Shown here piece by piece: positions 62,731 to 64,000 of a DNA stretch of 64,000 bases. The notes under the pieces were generated by a model. That model worked only from the letters and a program-made list of their open reading frames with translations. It ran no database searches and was not told the DNA's origin. The stretch's first letter is position 1. Every line of letters starts with the position of its first letter. Position numbers and translations under genes: made by a program. Origin of the DNA: Ornithinimicrobium murale (GTDB lineage Bacteria; Actinomycetota; Actinomycetes; Actinomycetales; Dermatophilaceae); contig NZ_QLVD01000010.1 of NCBI RefSeq assembly GCF_003352835.1, positions 186,001 to 250,000 on the forward strand. The letters are read 5' to 3'.

Positions 62731-63714
62731 TCAGGCGCGGGGGTGGGCCTGACGGTAGGCAGCGCGGAGCCGGTCGACGGACACGTGGGTGTAGATCTGG
62801 GTGGTGGACAGGCTGGCGTGACCGAGCATCTCCTGGACGGTCCGCAGGTCGGCGCCTCCCTCCAGCAGGTGGGTCGCTGCGCTGTGACGCAGCCCGTGCG
62901 GCCCGAGATCTGCCGCCTCGGGCACGTGCGAGAGCAGGTCGTGCACCACGCTGCGCACCTGTCGCTGGTCCACGCGTCGTCCCCGCCGCCCCAGGAACAG
63001 CGCCGGCCCGGAGTCGCCGGTGACCAGGCGGGGGCGTCCGTGCTCCAGCCACGCACGCAGCGCCGCCGCGGCCGGGGCCCCAAACGGCACCGTGCGCTCC
63101 TTGGCGCCCTTGCCGAGCACGCGCGCGACCTGGTCGTCCAGGTCCACGTCATCGACGTCCAAGCCGGTGAGTTCCCCCACCCGCATGCCACTGGCGTAGA
63201 GGAGCTCGAGAACAGCGCGGTTGCGGATGTGCACGGGGTCGTCGTCATCGGCCGCGACGGCGGCCAGATCCATCAGATGGCCTGCCTCGGATTGTTTGAG
63301 CACTCCCGGCAGATGTCTCCCCCGGGCCGGGGCTCCCAGTCGCAGCGCGGGATCCTGCTCGATCAGCCCGGTCTGCTTGGCCCACCGCAGGAAGGTCCGC
63401 GCTGCTGCTGACCGTCGCGCGATGGTGGAGGACGCCGAACCGTCGGCCGCCATGGCACCCAACCAGGTGCGCAGATCACTCAGCGTGATGTCCGACAGGT
63501 TCCTCACGCCCGCGAGGGCGAGTGCCCGGGACAGGGCGGTCACGTCTCCCAGGTAGGCCCGGACGGTGTGCTCGGAGCGGTTCCGCTCGGCCCCCAGGTG
63601 CGTGCGGAAGTCGCTCAGCACCTCGTCCGGGATGAGCGCCGGCTGCTCCTCGACGGCCTCGACCACGGCGTCGGACGAGACCGCCTCGGTCGGCCGCTGC
63701 GTGTCCTGCTCCAC
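62731..63714 (-). CDS. xerC: Tyrosine recombinase XerC
   Basis: 327 aa. The N-terminal SAM-like core-binding domain is followed by the catalytic domain with Arg in [11 protein letters not shown] near residue 175, Lys in [24 protein letters not shown] near 275 (His and Arg), [16 protein letters not shown] (His and the nucleophilic Tyr). It resolves chromosome dimers at dif together with XerD. The start is a GTG behind GGACAG. The N-terminus has a 25-residue acidic extension. Its position between rpsB and the M23 peptidase is the usual actinobacterial one, so it is not a mobile integrase. Confidence 0.92.
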   Translation of the reverse strand: MEQDTQRPTEAVSSDAVVEAVEEQPALIPDEVLSDFRTHLGAERNRSEHTVRAYLGDVTALSRALALAGVRNLSDITLSDLRTWLGAMAADGSASSTIARRSAAARTFLRWAKQTGLIEQDPALRLGAPARGRHLPGVLKQSEAGHLMDLAAVAADDDDPVHIRNRAVLELLYASGMRVGELTGLDVDDVDLDDQVARVLGKGAKERTVPFGAPAAAALRAWLEHGRPRLVTGDSGPALFLGRRGRRVDQRQVRSVVHDLLSHVPEAADLGPHGLRHSAATHLLEGGADLRTVQEMLGHASLSTTQIYTHVSVDRLRAAYRQAHPRA

Positions 63715-63839
63715 CTGTCCACGATGTCATGTCCGGCACGCCTCGCGCAGGAGGACGCACTTCCGCGACGCGCCCTGCCGCCGGGTGGGGCTTTCACTGA
63801 GGCCACCGTCCGTGGGCCCCGGTGCGACGTTCGGCACGG

Positions 63840-64000
63840 TCATGGCTCGTGGGGCAAGAGCGTCAGCTCCCAGGCCTGCAGGAACAGGAGGGGGTCGAGG
63901 TAGTCGTCCTTCCCCCGGACCGCCCCCAGGTGCAGGCAGGTCCGGGGCAGACAGTGACTGCCCAGCACTCCCAGGAGGCCGAGCCGATCACCAGCGGACA
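63840..64000 (-). CDS. M23-type peptidoglycan peptidase, C-terminal end (partial)
   Basis: The last 53 residues of a gene that begins beyond the right edge. GDRLGLLGVLGSHC, then CLHLGAVRGKDDYLDPLLF, match the end of the LytM/M23 metalloendopeptidase domain, where the HLG stretch normally carries the HxH zinc ligands; here the first of the two histidines is replaced (TCLHLG). A peptidase of this kind next to rpsB/xerC is common in actinobacteria. The stop is at 63840-63842. The missing histidine may mark a non-catalytic EnvC-like activator. Confidence 0.65.
   Translation of the reverse strand, partial: SAGDRLGLLGVLGSHCLPRTCLHLGAVRGKDDYLDPLLFLQAWELTLLPHEP

Noticed and set aside
62731-63714. 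The tyrosine recombinase as an integrase of a mobile element
   Set aside because: Sequence and position (between rpsB and an M23 peptidase) fit chromosomal XerC; no att repeats, tRNA or phage genes are nearby.
1-64000. tRNA, rRNA, known riboswitch or T-box sequences
   Set aside because: No cloverleaf, T-loop consensus or known aptamer core was recognised in the intergenic regions, including upstream of ribF and proS.

Overview
The window is high-GC DNA (roughly 70 percent by eye) with short intergenic gaps, GTG starts, Ala/Pro/Gly-rich low-complexity tails and many start codons that sit 6-7 bases after a TANNNT box. Together with YlxR, the DUF4439 lipoprotein next to rimP, the two-domain GNAT protein, EspC/EspG-like proteins and cell-wall-binding type 2 repeats, this points to an actinobacterium. 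A Micrococcales member near Intrasporangiaceae/Ornithinimicrobiaceae is my guess, not shown by the sequence. I see no rRNA or tRNA gene, CRISPR array, transposase or prophage, and no gene-free stretch longer than 300 bases.

The backbone is a minus-strand run of housekeeping genes that keeps the usual actinobacterial order when read from right to left: M23 peptidase (partial), xerC, rpsB, tsf, pyrH, frr, cdsA, rlmN, dxr, rseP, ispG, a GNAT protein, proS, HAD, TauE/SafE, rimP, nusA, ylxR, infB, rbfA, truB, ribF and rodA. These genes serve translation initiation and elongation, ribosome recycling and maturation, the MEP isoprenoid pathway (dxr, ispG), phospholipid synthesis (cdsA), flavin synthesis (ribF), membrane proteolysis (rseP), chromosome resolution (xerC) and wall elongation (rodA).

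Between backbone genes sit accessory blocks. 1-4679: a membrane-protein tail, a B12-binding-type radical SAM protein, a Pr6Pr membrane protein and a long-chain acyl-CoA ligase. 13615-23057: a DUF4439 lipoprotein, a small-molecule phosphotransferase, a frameshifted DUF1206 gene, a Cys-rich small ORF coupled to an IscA-like protein, a YyaL-like protein, a CapA-like lipoprotein and a large secreted cell-wall-binding protein. 26588-33230: an esterase and an alpha-hydroxy-acid oxidase gene running into a branched-chain amino acid type ABC transporter whose permease LivM and ATPase LivG are fused. 34328-43055: glpD-glpF-glpK for glycerol uptake and oxidation, a MarR regulator divergent from a PQQ-type sugar dehydrogenase with a palindrome between them, an efflux transporter with a small-ORF/hairpin leader, and a uridine-kinase-like gene. 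46994-54277: two divergent citrate-synthase-family genes (one with an N-terminal HTH), a three-gene EspC/EspG-like type VII module, a TupA-like ATP-grasp gene and a LOG-like gene. 55551-56951: an MFS transporter between cdsA and rlmN.

The most interesting signals are regulatory: the 172-base leader of the MFS gene at 40751 (18-codon ORF whose stop codon lies in the loop of a perfect 11-bp hairpin), the overlapping palindromes between the two citrate synthase genes, the MarR operator candidate at 39153-39166, and the Cys-rich ORF overlapping the IscA-like start. The isolated EspC-like/423-aa/EspG-like module is the best candidate for a little-described protein system.
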